A DNA stretch of 64,000 bases from Viridibacillus sp050278625 (GCF_050278625.1 NZ_JBNNTI010000003.1:1-64000), one strand, 5' to 3'; shown: positions 8,340 through 17,704, numbered from the stretch's first letter. The notes: generated by a model from the sequence alone, not told the origin. Translations and numbers: made by a program.

Positions 8340-8531
8340 TTGTTAAAAGGTTTACCATTATACATGGTGTTAATCGCTGTCGGCTCTCTTAGTATCACAT
8401 TTGGTATGACACGTAATTTACCTTTGACGATGCAATGGATATTACTAATTAGCGGCACGACTTTGAACATCATTAGCTTAATAGGACTTTTTATATTTTT
8501 GGCAAAGCAAGACTCGAATAAAAAAGCATAA
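8340..8531 (+). CDS. small two-helix membrane protein
   Basis: A 63-residue protein starting at TTG 8340, nine bases after AGAGG. Two hydrophobic segments (about residues 4-22 and 32-54) are joined by a short charged loop, with a KKA end. It is followed directly by a terminator, which argues for a real transcript. Family not recognised. Confidence 0.6.
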   Translation: MLKGLPLYMVLIAVGSLSITFGMTRNLPLTMQWILLISGTTLNIISLIGLFIFLAKQDSNKKA

Positions 8532-8538
8532 CTGTTAC

Positions 8539-8574
8539 AAAAGCTATCTCACCATGAATGAGGTAGCTTTTTTG
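8539..8574 (+). terminator. Rho-independent terminator
   Basis: AAAAGCTATCTCA pairs with TGAGGTAGCTTTTTT (one mismatch) around a short loop. Confidence 0.8.
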
Positions 8575-8654
8575 TTAAATTCAGTACCTTGCAATGAATA
8601 ATAGACATATGTTATAGTACTGAATAATAAACAGTAGTGAAGGGAGGAAGCTAA

Positions 8655-8975
8655 ATGAACGTTCAGTTTAAAAAGGGTGTTTTAAATTTATGTGTATTGG
8701 CTTTGCTTGAAAAGCAAGATTATTATGGATATGAGCTAGTGCAGGCTATTTCACATCAAATTGAAATTTCCGAAGGCTCTGTTTATCCATTGCTTCGCCG
8801 TCTCACGAAGGAAGGCTACTTTACCACTTATTTAAAGGAATCAACGGAAGGACCGCCACGTAAGTATTATCAGATTACAGGGCTGGGTTTAACTTATCTA
8901 GAAGAATTACGTCAAGAATGGGATTCATTTATCACTGGAGTAAATCATTTAATCCATGAGGGGGATATAAAATGA
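8655..8975 (+). CDS. PadR family transcriptional regulator
   Basis: A 106-residue winged-helix regulator. The PadR hallmark is clear: LCVLALLEKQDYYGYELVQ, then SEGSVYPLLRRLTKEGY and GPPRKYYQIT (wing). ATG at 8655 follows GGGAGG. Its TGA overlaps the ATG of the next gene (ATGA at 8972-8975), so the two are translationally coupled. In Bacillota this pair of PadR and HAAS/DUF4097 gene is common and the regulator usually controls its own operon; the inducer is unknown. Confidence 0.9.
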   Translation: MNVQFKKGVLNLCVLALLEKQDYYGYELVQAISHQIEISEGSVYPLLRRLTKEGYFTTYLKESTEGPPRKYYQITGLGLTYLEELRQEWDSFITGVNHLIHEGDIK

Positions 8976-9994
8976 ATGAGGAACGTTATTTACAAGCACT
9001 AGAAAAAGAGTTGGATTGTTTAAAGCAAGAAGAAAGACAGGATATTATTCGTGATTTCCGTGAGTATTTTTCAAATGGTCGAAGTGAAGGGAAATCGGAT
9101 ACTGCAATCATAGATGCTCTTGGTACTCCATCACATATTGCTGAGGAATTATTGAAGGCCTATGGTGAAGAAGATATGAAGGTAACGGAGGAACAGCCTA
9201 AAGGGGAATACTTTACGAAAGTTAGTATAGAGGCTGATTTTGCAGACTTAGATATTATTCCATCACCTGATGATCGCGCATATGTGGATATGAAAGAACA
9301 ACTAAGCAATAAACTGATTTCAATGGATATTGTCGGAGATACATTGAAAATCGTTATTAAAGAGAAGAAAAAGTGGTTCGCATTTGGCATTATTTTAACA
9401 TTTGGAAACGCGCCTAAAGTGACGATTAAATTACCTAAACGTATGTATGATATGATTCGCGTTGATAACGATAATGGTACGACAAAAGCAGAGCAATTAC
9501 ATGCTGTTCTAATGCATATTGAATCGGATAATGGCAGAATCTTATTAACAGATAGTGCCGCGACCAACTTACATGTTGAAACTGACAATGGTCGTATTAC
9601 ACTAAAGGATGTTCAATGCAAGACATTAACGGGTGAGACGGATAATGGTCGTATAGAGTTACATCATGTACAAACAGAGAAGGTTAAGGTTAAAACAGAT
9701 AATGGTCGAATTGACATACAAGAAGTAACAGGTACCATTGAAGCAGAAACAGATAATGGTTGTATTGAAGCTTTTATCCCTATTATCACTAAACCTATCT
9801 CATTGGTAACTGACAATGGAAGCATTCAATTATACGTAAAAGAAAAACCAGGAAATGCTACGATTCAGACTAAAAAAGATATGGGTAAAAGTATAATTTT
9901 CGGTGAGAAGACGAAAAAAGTAATTTTGGGGAATGGTTTATTACCAATCTTCTTAAAAACAGATAATGGTAGTATTACCGTTGCAGAAAGATAA
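8972..9994 (+). CDS. HAAS/DUF1700-DUF4097 domain protein
   Basis: A 340-residue protein. The N-terminal 70 residues form a HAAS/DUF1700-type helical domain (LEKELDCLKQEERQDIIRDF, then DALGTPSHIAEELL). From about residue 90 it becomes a beta-repeat domain of DUF4097 type, with TDNG or SDNG recurring roughly every 16-25 residues (DNGTTK, SDNGRILL, TDNGRITL, TDNGRIEL, TDNGRIDI, TDNGCIEA, TDNGSIQL, TDNGSITV). This pattern predicts a right-handed beta-helix. There is no clear membrane segment. It is coupled to the PadR gene. Members are often called putative adhesins, but an intracellular or envelope-stress role fits equally well. Confidence 0.85.
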   Translation: MNEERYLQALEKELDCLKQEERQDIIRDFREYFSNGRSEGKSDTAIIDALGTPSHIAEELLKAYGEEDMKVTEEQPKGEYFTKVSIEADFADLDIIPSPDDRAYVDMKEQLSNKLISMDIVGDTLKIVIKEKKKWFAFGIILTFGNAPKVTIKLPKRMYDMIRVDNDNGTTKAEQLHAVLMHIESDNGRILLTDSAATNLHVETDNGRITLKDVQCKTLTGETDNGRIELHHVQTEKVKVKTDNGRIDIQEVTGTIEAETDNGCIEAFIPIITKPISLVTDNGSIQLYVKEKPGNATIQTKKDMGKSIIFGEKTKKVILGNGLLPIFLKTDNGSITVAER

Positions 9995-9999
9995 TAACT

Positions 10000-10031
10000 A
10001 GCCTCCTGTGCAGAATGTACAGGGGGCTTTG
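10000..10031 (+). terminator. Rho-independent terminator
   Basis: AGCCTCCTGT pairs with ACAGGGGGCT around GCAGAATGT, then TTTG. The T tract is short. Confidence 0.65.
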
Positions 10032-10115
10032 CTCTGGTAAAAAAATATATAAATGACGCAATATTTGATAAAATAAGAATGGTAGAAATTTCTTGTTTCA
10101 TAAGGGGGAGAGATT

Positions 10116-11009
10116 ATGAAGAAAATTTTAGTATTAGGTGGCACTCGTTTTTTTGGCAAGAGATTAGTTGAATTATTAGTGAAGGATGGACATGATGTAA
10201 CAATTGCTACACGTGGAAATTTAGCCAACCCATTCGGTGATAAGGTAAAACAAATTACAGTAGATAGACTCAATGCAAAAGCGCTTAAATCAGCAGTAGG
10301 AAATGAACAATGGGATATTGTATATGATAATATTTGTTATTCACCAGATGATGCAGCAGTAGCTTGTGCTATCTTTGATAAAAATGTAGTCCATTATATT
10401 TTCACATCGACATTATCTGTTTATCCAGCAGATGGGGTAGCTAAAATAGAAGAAGATTTCGATCCGTATAATTATCCGATTCAAATGGGAGATCGAAATG
10501 CATTTTCATATGGGGAAGGAAAGCGTTTAGCAGAAGCTGTATTTTTCCAAAAAGCAACGTTTTCGGTAACAGCGATTCGATTCCCAATTGTAATTGGCGA
10601 AGAGGATTATACAGAAAGATTACTTTTCCATGTTGATCATGTGAAAAATGAAGAAGATATAGGAATCGTTAATACAGAAGCACGTATGTCCTTTATCTCA
10701 TCTGATGAAGCAGGTTCTTTTTTACGATGGGTCGGACTAGAGCATGTTACTGGGCCAATAAATGCGACACTAAAAGGCACTTATTCATTAGCTGAAATGT
10801 TAGAAATTATTGAAGAAGAAGTCGGAAAAAAGGCGATTGTTTCAGCTGAAGTGGAACAGGCAAATGTTTCTCCTTATAATATTCCAAATTCATGGTATAT
10901 GGAGACATTAAAAGCAGAATCAGCAGGGTATACATTTACTACATTGAATAGTAGTTTTCCACAACTTGTCCACAAACTTGTCCAAGAGATACATCACAAA
11001 ACCATTTAA
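10116..11009 (+). CDS. NAD-dependent epimerase/dehydratase (extended SDR) family protein
   Basis: A 297-residue Rossmann protein. The N-terminal KILVLGGTRFFGKRL holds the glycine motif GGTRFFG (9-15) of the atypical/extended SDR group that includes nucleotide-sugar epimerases and CSP41-like RNA-binding proteins. The usual YxxxK is replaced by YGEGKRLAE. ATG follows AAGGGGG. Single gene closed by a terminator. Substrate unknown. Confidence 0.82.
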   Translation: MKKILVLGGTRFFGKRLVELLVKDGHDVTIATRGNLANPFGDKVKQITVDRLNAKALKSAVGNEQWDIVYDNICYSPDDAAVACAIFDKNVVHYIFTSTLSVYPADGVAKIEEDFDPYNYPIQMGDRNAFSYGEGKRLAEAVFFQKATFSVTAIRFPIVIGEEDYTERLLFHVDHVKNEEDIGIVNTEARMSFISSDEAGSFLRWVGLEHVTGPINATLKGTYSLAEMLEIIEEEVGKKAIVSAEVEQANVSPYNIPNSWYMETLKAESAGYTFTTLNSSFPQLVHKLVQEIHHKTI

Positions 11010-11020
11010 ATAAATTATCG

Positions 11021-11065
11021 AAATGAAAGGAGCTACTTTTTTACAAGTGGCTTCTTTCATTTTTA
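11021..11065 (+). terminator. Rho-independent terminator
   Basis: AAATGAAAGGAGCTAC pairs with GTGGCTTCTTTCATTT (minor mismatches), followed by T. It could serve both strands. Confidence 0.75.
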
Positions 11066-11173
11066 AGTATATAAATCTATTTTTCTGGAACTATAAATAT
11101 ATGTAAAGAATCTATGCTGAATGCGACTAGGAGTTGAAAACTATAGTTGAAATGATTTTACTAATCATTGTGA

Positions 11174-11517
11174 TTAACATTTCTTATATGACTTTAACAA
11201 CGCTACGGCTGATTTTGTACCACTTTCAATTGAAAAACTTGTGAATTCTTCTCCATTTCCAGTGCCAAATTTGCCATCTATGATTTGAGCTATGAAATAA
11301 TATTGTATACCATTGAATGGAATAGTTGTGAGCAATTCTCCTAGCCTGACTTGGACACCTAGCTCTTCAAATGTTTCTCTAAGCGCTGCTGCTAAGTAGT
11401 TTCGCCTTGTTCGATTCCGCCCCCAGGGAAAACATAATATATACCATGACCTTTATTTCTTTTCAATAAAGCTACTTTTTCTTCTCTTGTAATGACTGTT
11501 GCAGCTCGATTTCGCAT
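11174..11517 (-). pseudogene. Nudix hydrolase gene with a 1-nt frameshift inside the Nudix box
   Basis: Reading the minus strand from ATG at 11517 (after ACGAGGT) gives MRNRAATVITREEKVALLKR and then FPGGGIEQGETT, where the frame runs into TAG. One frame over, the protein continues LAAALRETFEELGVQVRLGELL and so on to TAA at 11174. Adding a single base at about 11395-11400 restores the full Nudix signature (Gly, five residues, Glu, seven residues, RETFEELGV). The gene would be about 114 residues, slightly short for the family. The lesion falls within the catalytic motif, so no active enzyme can be made unless this is a sequencing error. Confidence 0.75.
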
Positions 11518-11803
11518 AAAAATACCTCGTTTAACTTAAAATGTTTGAAAAAACAATTAATTTTTACATTTTTTTGTACATTGGCTACAAATTTTATAAA
11601 TATAGATTACAATAATAGGTAGGGGAAAGTAGAATTATGGATTCAATGTATGAGCCACCTATTCGTTGCTATTGTTTGAATAAAATTTCTTTTGTAGATA
11701 CTATCTCTAGTATAGGATATTAGGGCTCTTCAAAATAGTAACAATCGTAGTAAATGAATATCGCTGAAGATAGATATTAATGGAGTAAGTAAGGAGTAGA
11801 AAA

Positions 11804-12409
11804 GTGTATAGATTTGTAGGTCTTTTTGTAGTGAAATTTTTAGGTTTATTTAATAAAGTAAAAGTTTTTGACAAGCATCATGTGCCAACAGAGGGTGGTT
11901 ATGTTATAGCTTGTACTCATACAGGTTGGATTGATATTTTGAATCTTGGTGTTTCTATATACCCGAAACCTATTCACTTCATGGCTAAGAAGCAACTTTT
12001 TGATCATAAGCTATTAGGCTGGTTTATTACGAAGATGAATGCTTTTCCTGTAGATCGCGATAATCCAGGCCCAAGCGCAATTAAAGTACCAATGAAGTTG
12101 TTAAAAGATGGTGAAGTAGTAGGGATCTTCCCAAGTGGAACACGAAATGCGGAAGGAAACTCTCTAAAGCAAGGTGCGATTACAATTGCTCAATTATCAA
12201 AAGCACCCATTGTACCAGCTGCATATATTGGGCCGAATACACCGCATGAAGTGTTTGCCCGTGAAAAGGGCTACCTTATTTATGGTGAACCCATTTATAT
12301 TACGGCTAAAGGTAAAGCTGGAAGAGAAGAATTTACGCATCTTCTTGAAGAACAATTAGCTACGTTACAGAAGAAGCTAGAAGAGAAAATTGCTCATGAC
12401 GCTAGCTGA
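11804..12409 (+). CDS. plsC: 1-acyl-sn-glycerol-3-phosphate acyltransferase (PlsC-like)
   Basis: A 201-residue membrane-associated acyltransferase of the PlsC/LPLAT family. The catalytic HX4D is HTGWID with His39 and Asp44, and the phosphate-binding motif is FPSGTR at 109-114 (FPEGTR in most members). A short N-terminal hydrophobic stretch (FVGLFVVKFLGLF) suits membrane association. GTG start at 11804 after AAGGAG. The role is transfer of an acyl chain to lysophosphatidic acid in phospholipid synthesis; paralogues with other lysolipid substrates exist. Confidence 0.85.
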   Translation: MYRFVGLFVVKFLGLFNKVKVFDKHHVPTEGGYVIACTHTGWIDILNLGVSIYPKPIHFMAKKQLFDHKLLGWFITKMNAFPVDRDNPGPSAIKVPMKLLKDGEVVGIFPSGTRNAEGNSLKQGAITIAQLSKAPIVPAAYIGPNTPHEVFAREKGYLIYGEPIYITAKGKAGREEFTHLLEEQLATLQKKLEEKIAHDAS

Positions 12410-12528
12410 TTTTCATCAGTTAGTGACTATAAAACATCATAGAGTATATCTACTTATTGCGGGGGCAAATCAACTTTAAAGTGCTAAAAAGAATCGTTAA
12501 TACACAATTTCTTTTAGGGGTGGAGCGT

Positions 12529-12801
12529 ATGGTTACTGTTGATTTTTATGAAAAAGACGAGAATGTTGGAGGTAAGTCTCCGTTAGAAGTAATGGCCGAA
12601 AAGCGTAGTCAATTGATTTTCAAACAAAGAATGTCAGTTGGACTAACGCAGTCTGAATTAGCCGTACAGGCAAATGTGACACAGAAGACGGTAAGTCGAA
12701 TTGAACGTGGAGATACAAAAGTACGTGAATCGACTTTGCAGAAGGTTTATGATGTTTTGGGGATAACGGAAGAACATCTTATTGTATTAAAGGATTATTG
12801 A
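12529..12801 (+). CDS. XRE family helix-turn-helix regulator
   Basis: About 90 residues. A Cro/CI-type HTH covers the C-terminal two thirds: FKQRMSVGLTQSELAVQANV, then TQKTVSRIERGDTKVRESTLQKVYDVLGI. I chose ATG 12529 because AGGGGTGGAG precedes it; an in-frame start at 12457 lacks a ribosome site. It resembles HigA/antitoxin-type regulators, but no toxin gene is next to it. A terminator follows. Confidence 0.78.
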   Translation: MVTVDFYEKDENVGGKSPLEVMAEKRSQLIFKQRMSVGLTQSELAVQANVTQKTVSRIERGDTKVRESTLQKVYDVLGITEEHLIVLKDY

Positions 12802-12824
12802 AATACATAAGGAACATTATTTCA

Positions 12825-12858
12825 TGTGCCATATCAGCTATGATATGGTGCTTTTTTA
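12825..12858 (+). terminator. Rho-independent terminator
   Basis: GTGCCATATCA pairs with TGATATGGTGC (two G-T pairs) around GCTA, then six T. Confidence 0.8.
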
Positions 12859-13000
12859 GGTTTAATTACGTACAAAAAAGGATTTAATAGTTGTTTTCAA
12901 AATAGTTGTTGTGAAAAAATTGCGTTAATGAGATGGTAGATGGGATAATATAACTAATGTTAAGCTAAAATGAAATATCTTTAGTAAGGGGAGAATTTAA

Positions 13001-13537
13001 GTGGAAAAAAGTCAAAAGAGAGAGCTACTTTCATGGTTACGTCCCATTCTCATTGCTGTAATTATCGCTGTTGTTTGTCGCCAGTTTTTAATTGCGCCTA
13101 TTACAGTTAAGGGAGAGTCAATGGAGCCAACATATGTCGATGACAATAAAGTGTTAGTAAGTAAATTAAGCCGTATTGAAAGGTTTGATATTATTGTATT
13201 TGATGCGCCAGACTCAGATGAGAAATATATAAAAAGGGTAATTGGCTTACCCGGTGATCATGTGGCAATGAAAGATGACATTCTTTACATAAATGGCAAA
13301 GCATATGATGAACCTTATTTAGATGCGAAGAAAGAAAATTTATTGGAAGGCCAATTTACATATGATTTTACATTAGAAGAATTGACTGATGAAAAAATAG
13401 TACCTGCCAATAGCTATTTTGTTCTTGGAGATAATCGTTTGGAAAGCTCAGATAGTAGGGAATATGGCTTTATTTCGAAAAAAGCAGTGAAGGGAGAAGT
13501 AAAGCTTAAGTTTTTCCCTATATCAATATCTAAGTAA
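13001..13537 (+). CDS. sipT: Type I signal peptidase
   Basis: A 178-residue signal peptidase I with one N-terminal membrane segment (LRPILIAVIIAVVCRQFLI). The catalytic dyad is Ser40 in GESMEPT and Lys78 in YIKRVIGLPGD, and the later GDNRLESSDSREYG is the conserved box E. It cleaves secretory signal peptides on the outer face of the membrane. GTG start after AAGGGGAG. The size matches the Gram-positive P-type (SipS/T-like) enzymes; which paralogue it is cannot be settled, so the symbol is tentative. Confidence 0.88.
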   Translation: MEKSQKRELLSWLRPILIAVIIAVVCRQFLIAPITVKGESMEPTYVDDNKVLVSKLSRIERFDIIVFDAPDSDEKYIKRVIGLPGDHVAMKDDILYINGKAYDEPYLDAKKENLLEGQFTYDFTLEELTDEKIVPANSYFVLGDNRLESSDSREYGFISKKAVKGEVKLKFFPISISK

Positions 13538-13640
13538 AGAAATAGTAATAAATTATTTTGGATGTAAATTGTTTTATTAAACTATCAAAGGAAGGCACTG
13601 GAAAATTTACGTTTTTAAAATGTAATGTTCTTCAATAGAA

Positions 13641-13690
13641 ACACCGGCACTTTTTGTTCGATTTTGAACAGAACGTGCCGGTGTTTTTTG
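13641..13690 (+). terminator. Strong Rho-independent terminator
   Basis: ACACCGGCAC pairs with GTGCCGGTGT, with a second inner stem TGTTC/GAACA, then six T. Confidence 0.85.
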
Positions 13691-13699
13691 GTTTTTCCC

Positions 13700-13905
13700 T
13701 TATTCTTCATTTAATAGCTTCAAGATACGTTTCAAATTTACCGCAAATATTGGAAGTCTTTGAATTTTTCCGTTTCTTAAAAGCTGCTTGCTCTTCATGT
13801 TCGGTTGATTTTATGGAAACTGAATACGTTTTGCTTTTGGCACCGTCTTTATAACAGCCATCTTTAAAGGGGCAGGTGTGAAACAGAAAGAATGAAACAC
13901 TCAGA
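13700..13905 (-). pseudogene. IS1182-type transposase remnant
   Basis: The minus strand encodes CPFKDGCYKDGAKSKTYSV, a Cys-containing stretch typical of the zinc-finger-like region of IS1182-family transposases. It continues SIKSTEHEEQAAF, after which the frame slips (ETEKFKDFQYL in the next frame) and stops. No ends of the element are visible and no other transposase part is adjacent. It lies between the terminator of the signal peptidase gene and a GC-rich repeat, so this intergenic block has gathered debris. Confidence 0.7.
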
Positions 13906-13929
13906 AAAACGATAAAACTAGTTGATTGC

Positions 13930-14045
13930 AGTACAGGCGGCGAATCCTTGGGGAACTAGCGAACATCTTAAGACCCCGCAGGAGCGTTAGCGACGAGGAG
14001 GCTCAAGGTTCGTCCCTAGGAAAGCGTCCGCCGGAACGGAAATTA
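13930..14045. repeat. GC-rich intergenic repeat, inverted copy
   Basis: CCCCGCAGGAGCG, TTAGCGACGAGGAGG and AAAGCGTCCGCC match the family at 687 and 928 in the opposite orientation (compare CGTCGCTACGCTCCTGC there). The sequence is more diverged. Confidence 0.6.
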
Positions 14046-14270
14046 ACGGCATCGAAGAAAAAGCCAAGGCAAAAATTCATTTTATGGACTTTTTAAAGAA
14101 ATTCCTTTAAAAAATAATAAAAAACTATTTATATATATTTGTATGTATCAAATAATTATAATAGATATGGAATATACATTAAAAACGGTAGTGAAAAAGC
14201 TGGGTAAAGAAAGTGGAAACAAGCGAGTGGTTAATAAAATGTAGTTTTTTAGAATAAGAGGTGTAAAAGG

Positions 14271-17200
14271 TTGAAGAAGTTTATAAATGTTAGGTCGGTA
14301 GCATTAGTAGCATGGTTAGTCATAACGATAGTCATGGTTTTAACAATGCCCAATATGGACAGGCTTGTTAAGGAAAAAGGGCGTATAAATATAGGTAATA
14401 CAGTACAAAGTGGAATTGCAACTGAGATGATGAAAGAAATGAATGATAATAGTGGTGAACACTATTATCTCACCGCAGTCTTCCATAGTGATACGGATAA
14501 AAAATTATCTGTCGATCAATTAGAAGAAATTCATAAAGTAGTTGCTAGTTTAAAAAATCATGAAGATGATTTAGGTATTACAGCTATAATGGCACATACA
14601 GACAGTAAAGAACTGAAATCGCAACTTGTTTCAGAAGATGGGACAACTATTTTGACGCAATTTTCTATCGATAAAAAGCAAGGCGAACTTTCTAACATTG
14701 TTAAAGAATTAAATACATATTTTCAAATGAAAAATGTAAATGCATATTTAACCGGAAACGACTTGGTAATTAGCGATTTTGCAAAATCTACACAAGAAGG
14801 TGTTAAGAAGACAGAAGTTATTGCCATTGTTTTCATCATAGTTGTATTAATTCTAGTTTTCCGTTCACCGATAGTTCCACTGATTTCTTTAGTAACAGTC
14901 GGTATAGCGTATATCGTGTCTTTAGGAATTATCGCACATTTAGTGGATAAGTGGAATTTTCCATTCTCCAATTTCACGCAAGTATTCCTAGTTGTAGCGC
15001 TATTTGGCATCGGCACAGATTACAACATCTTACTGTACACACGATTTAAAAAAGAACTTAGAGATACAAGAGATAATTTAGTAGCTGTAAAAGCAACCTA
15101 TAAAACGGCTGGAAAAACTGTCCTTTATAGTGGAGCGGCTGTCTTTATAGGTTTTATAGCATTAAGCCTTTCAGATTTCCCTTTATACAAGGCAAGTTCA
15201 CTCGTAGCAGTAGGTGTGGGGGGATTATTACTTGTCCTTGTCACGTTGAATCCATTCTTTATGGTTTTCTTAGGTAAAAAAATGTTCTGGCCAATTAGAA
15301 ATTTCGAAGGACAGGGTAACAGTAGATTATGGTCAATTTTAGCGAAGCATGCTTATTTAAGACCCATTTTATGGTTGCTTTTAGTAGCCGTTATATGTAC
15401 ACCTTTTATACTGAAATACTCAGGAGAATTGAATTACAATGACTTACTGGAGATTTCTGATAGCTATGAATCCAAGCAAGGAATTAAAGTTATTGAAGAG
15501 CACTTCCCATCAGGTTTCTCATCTCCAACTAATATCGTTATTAAAGGAAGAGAGACCTTAGATAACCAAAAATTTCTACAAGCACTCGATGAATTGACCC
15601 AATCTATTGCAGAAATAAATGGAGTCTCAAAAGTATACTCATCAACTAGACCTGAAGGAAACCGGGTAAAGGAGCTTTACTTGAATCGTCAAACTGATCA
15701 AGTTAATAGCGGGTTAGGAAATGCAAAAGAGGGTATAGGTGCAATTCATGATGGTTTATCAACAGCTGAGGATAGGATTAGTAAAGCCAATGATAATGGA
15801 ATTGAAAATGTTCAAAAGTTGATTGATGGTACGACAGAAGTAAAATCAGGTATGTTGGCTTTGAATTCTGCTATGGAAAAAGTAACGAATGGCTTCCAAC
15901 ATGGAGTAACAGGAGCAGGTCAAATCCAAACAGGTCTTCATGAATTAAATAGTAATATTGAGAAGTTGTCCGATGGTTCCAAGCAATTACAGGATGGTTA
16001 CGCAGAGATATATAAAGGTATGAATACATTTTCACAATATTTTTCATCATTGAGTGACGCGATTAGTGGTGCTAGACAAGGGTATACACAGATTGAAATC
16101 TCTATGAGAGCTTTGATTAAATCAAACCCTGAATTAGAAAATGATAAAAATATAAGAACAACCTTACACATAGCACGAGCAGGCCAACTAGAGCTCACAA
16201 TATTAAAAAATCAAATGAATAGAATTGAGCCACAGTACAAAAATGCAATGGATTCATTTAATAAAGCGAATACTTCATTATCAAAGATTAATAACGGCTT
16301 AACATATGTTGAACAGGGAGTGAAGCAACTTCAAAATGGAGCAGGGGAATTAAAAACCGGGTTAGATAAGGGAGAGGCTGGTTCTAGGCAAATTACTAGT
16401 AATCTACCGCAGTTACAAACAGGACTAACCCAAATTAATAATGGTCAGGAACAATTGAAGTCAGGGCTTTCAGATTTACAAAATCATATGAAAGTTTTGC
16501 AAAAGGGTCTTTTAGATAGCACTGATGGTTTAGATGAAGTTAGTACTGGTCTAGCAAATGCACAAAATTATTTAGGGAATGTTAGTAATTCAAATTCAAC
16601 TGCAAAATTCTTTGTGCCTAAGAATGTATTAGAAGGTGAAGATTTCCAAAAAAGCTTGGCTATGTACATGTCGGAAAATCGAAAATTGACAAGATTAATG
16701 GTCGTTCTTGATGTTAATCCATATTCAAAAGAAGCGATGCACATCGTTGAGAAAATCAATGAACGGATTGAATCAGTTTCAAAAACGGGGGAATTGAAAG
16801 ATACAAAAATCGCTGTCGGTGGTAAATCTTCCCAGAATCTAGACTTGCAAGATATTTCAAGTAGTGATTTTACGAGGACTATTATCATTATGCTTGTCGG
16901 TATCGGAATTGTACTAGTCATCATTACACGTTCTTTTTGGAAATCTATAATTATTATCGCTTCATTAATTATTGCTTATTATTCATCACTTGGAATTAGC
17001 GAATTAATTAGTAAATACATTTTAGATATTGATACTCTAAGCTGGAATGTCCCTTTCTTTGGTTTCATTATGTTGATTTCATTAGGAGTAGATTATAGTA
17101 TCTTTCTGATGATGCGATACAACGAGCTTGAACAGAAATCGAGTGAAGCCATTATAGAAGCTGCAAAAAATATGGGAGCAGTTGTATTATCAGCAGCTAT

Positions 17201-17399
17201 TATTTTAGGTGGTACATTTGCAGCGCTGATTCCTTCAGGCATTTTAACTTTGATTCAAGTAGCACTAGTTGTCATAGTAGGACTTGTCTTAATGGGTTTA
17301 CTATTGATGCCAATATTTATACCGAGCATGTTTGGTCTAACGAATAAATTGAGACATATAGGCGTTAAACTGAAATCTAACACTAAAAAAACTCATTGA
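14271..17399 (+). CDS. MMPL/RND family transporter with long coiled extracellular domain
   Basis: A 1042-residue protein. It has two membrane blocks of MMPL type: one helix near the N-terminus followed by five at about 180-330, and the matching block in the last 200 residues (including GVDYSIFLMMRY, the counterpart of GIGTDYNILLYTRF in the first half). Between the blocks lies a long helical region of repeating GL-, GI- and LQ-containing heptads (GLGNAKEGIGAIHDGL; LQNGAGELKTGLDKG; LQTGLTQINNGQEQLKSGL), as in YhgE/Pip-type proteins. The TTG start follows AAGAGGTG. The family (B. subtilis YdgH-like) exports lipids or other hydrophobic compounds by proton motive force. Single gene, with no adjacent regulator. 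Confidence 0.85.
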   Translation: MKKFINVRSVALVAWLVITIVMVLTMPNMDRLVKEKGRINIGNTVQSGIATEMMKEMNDNSGEHYYLTAVFHSDTDKKLSVDQLEEIHKVVASLKNHEDDLGITAIMAHTDSKELKSQLVSEDGTTILTQFSIDKKQGELSNIVKELNTYFQMKNVNAYLTGNDLVISDFAKSTQEGVKKTEVIAIVFIIVVLILVFRSPIVPLISLVTVGIAYIVSLGIIAHLVDKWNFPFSNFTQVFLVVALFGIGTDYNILLYTRFKKELRDTRDNLVAVKATYKTAGKTVLYSGAAVFIGFIALSLSDFPLYKASSLVAVGVGGLLLVLVTLNPFFMVFLGKKMFWPIRNFEGQGNSRLWSILAKHAYLRPILWLLLVAVICTPFILKYSGELNYNDLLEISDSYESKQGIKVIEEHFPSGFSSPTNIVIKGRETLDNQKFLQALDELTQSIAEINGVSKVYSSTRPEGNRVKELYLNRQTDQVNSGLGNAKEGIGAIHDGLSTAEDRISKANDNGIENVQKLIDGTTEVKSGMLALNSAMEKVTNGFQHGVTGAGQIQTGLHELNSNIEKLSDGSKQLQDGYAEIYKGMNTFSQYFSSLSDAISGARQGYTQIEISMRALIKSNPELENDKNIRTTLHIARAGQLELTILKNQMNRIEPQYKNAMDSFNKANTSLSKINNGLTYVEQGVKQLQNGAGELKTGLDKGEAGSRQITSNLPQLQTGLTQINNGQEQLKSGLSDLQNHMKVLQKGLLDSTDGLDEVSTGLANAQNYLGNVSNSNSTAKFFVPKNVLEGEDFQKSLAMYMSENRKLTRLMVVLDVNPYSKEAMHIVEKINERIESVSKTGELKDTKIAVGGKSSQNLDLQDISSSDFTRTIIIMLVGIGIVLVIITRSFWKSIIIIASLIIAYYSSLGISELISKYILDIDTLSWNVPFFGFIMLISLGVDYSIFLMMRYNELEQKSSEAIIEAAKNMGAVVLSAAIILGGTFAALIPSGILTLIQVALVVIVGLVLMGLLLMPIFIPSMFGLTNKLRHIGVKLKSNTKKTH

Positions 17400-17410
17400 G
17401 ATAAAAAAGT

Positions 17411-17461
17411 ATAAGCTACCCTGCCATTTTAAAAGAGATGCATAGAGTAGCTTATATTTTT
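17411..17461 (+). terminator. Probable terminator after the MMPL gene
   Basis: ATAAGCTAC pairs with GTAGCTTAT over a long loop, followed by an ATTTTTATTT tract. Confidence 0.55.
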
Positions 17462-17704
17462 ATTTGGATATGGTTTTCCAATACTTTCAATGCTAAAAAC
17501 TTATAGGAACTAGAAAAAGGTATAAAACGCTGAAAAATAAGAAAGAAGACTATTTTAGCCTCTTTTTCGCATTTGACGAATATATTAATTGCTATGAAAA
17601 TAGTGTATAATACTACAGTAAATTAATGGCTTATCCTCAAGTGGGCAAAAGGAAACGCCTACGCGTCATTTATATGTAGACTATTTGAAAGAGAGTGAAA
17701 ATAC

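Noticed and set aside
12404..12425. terminator after plsC
   Set aside because: A hairpin (AGCTGAT/ATCAGTT) is present but no T tract follows.
12529..12801. antitoxin of a toxin-antitoxin pair
   Set aside because: The XRE protein resembles HigA-type regulators, but no toxin-like frame lies next to it.
13654..13854. plus-strand ORF of 66 aa
   Set aside because: It overlaps a strong terminator and lies antisense to a recognisable transposase remnant; no ribosome site.
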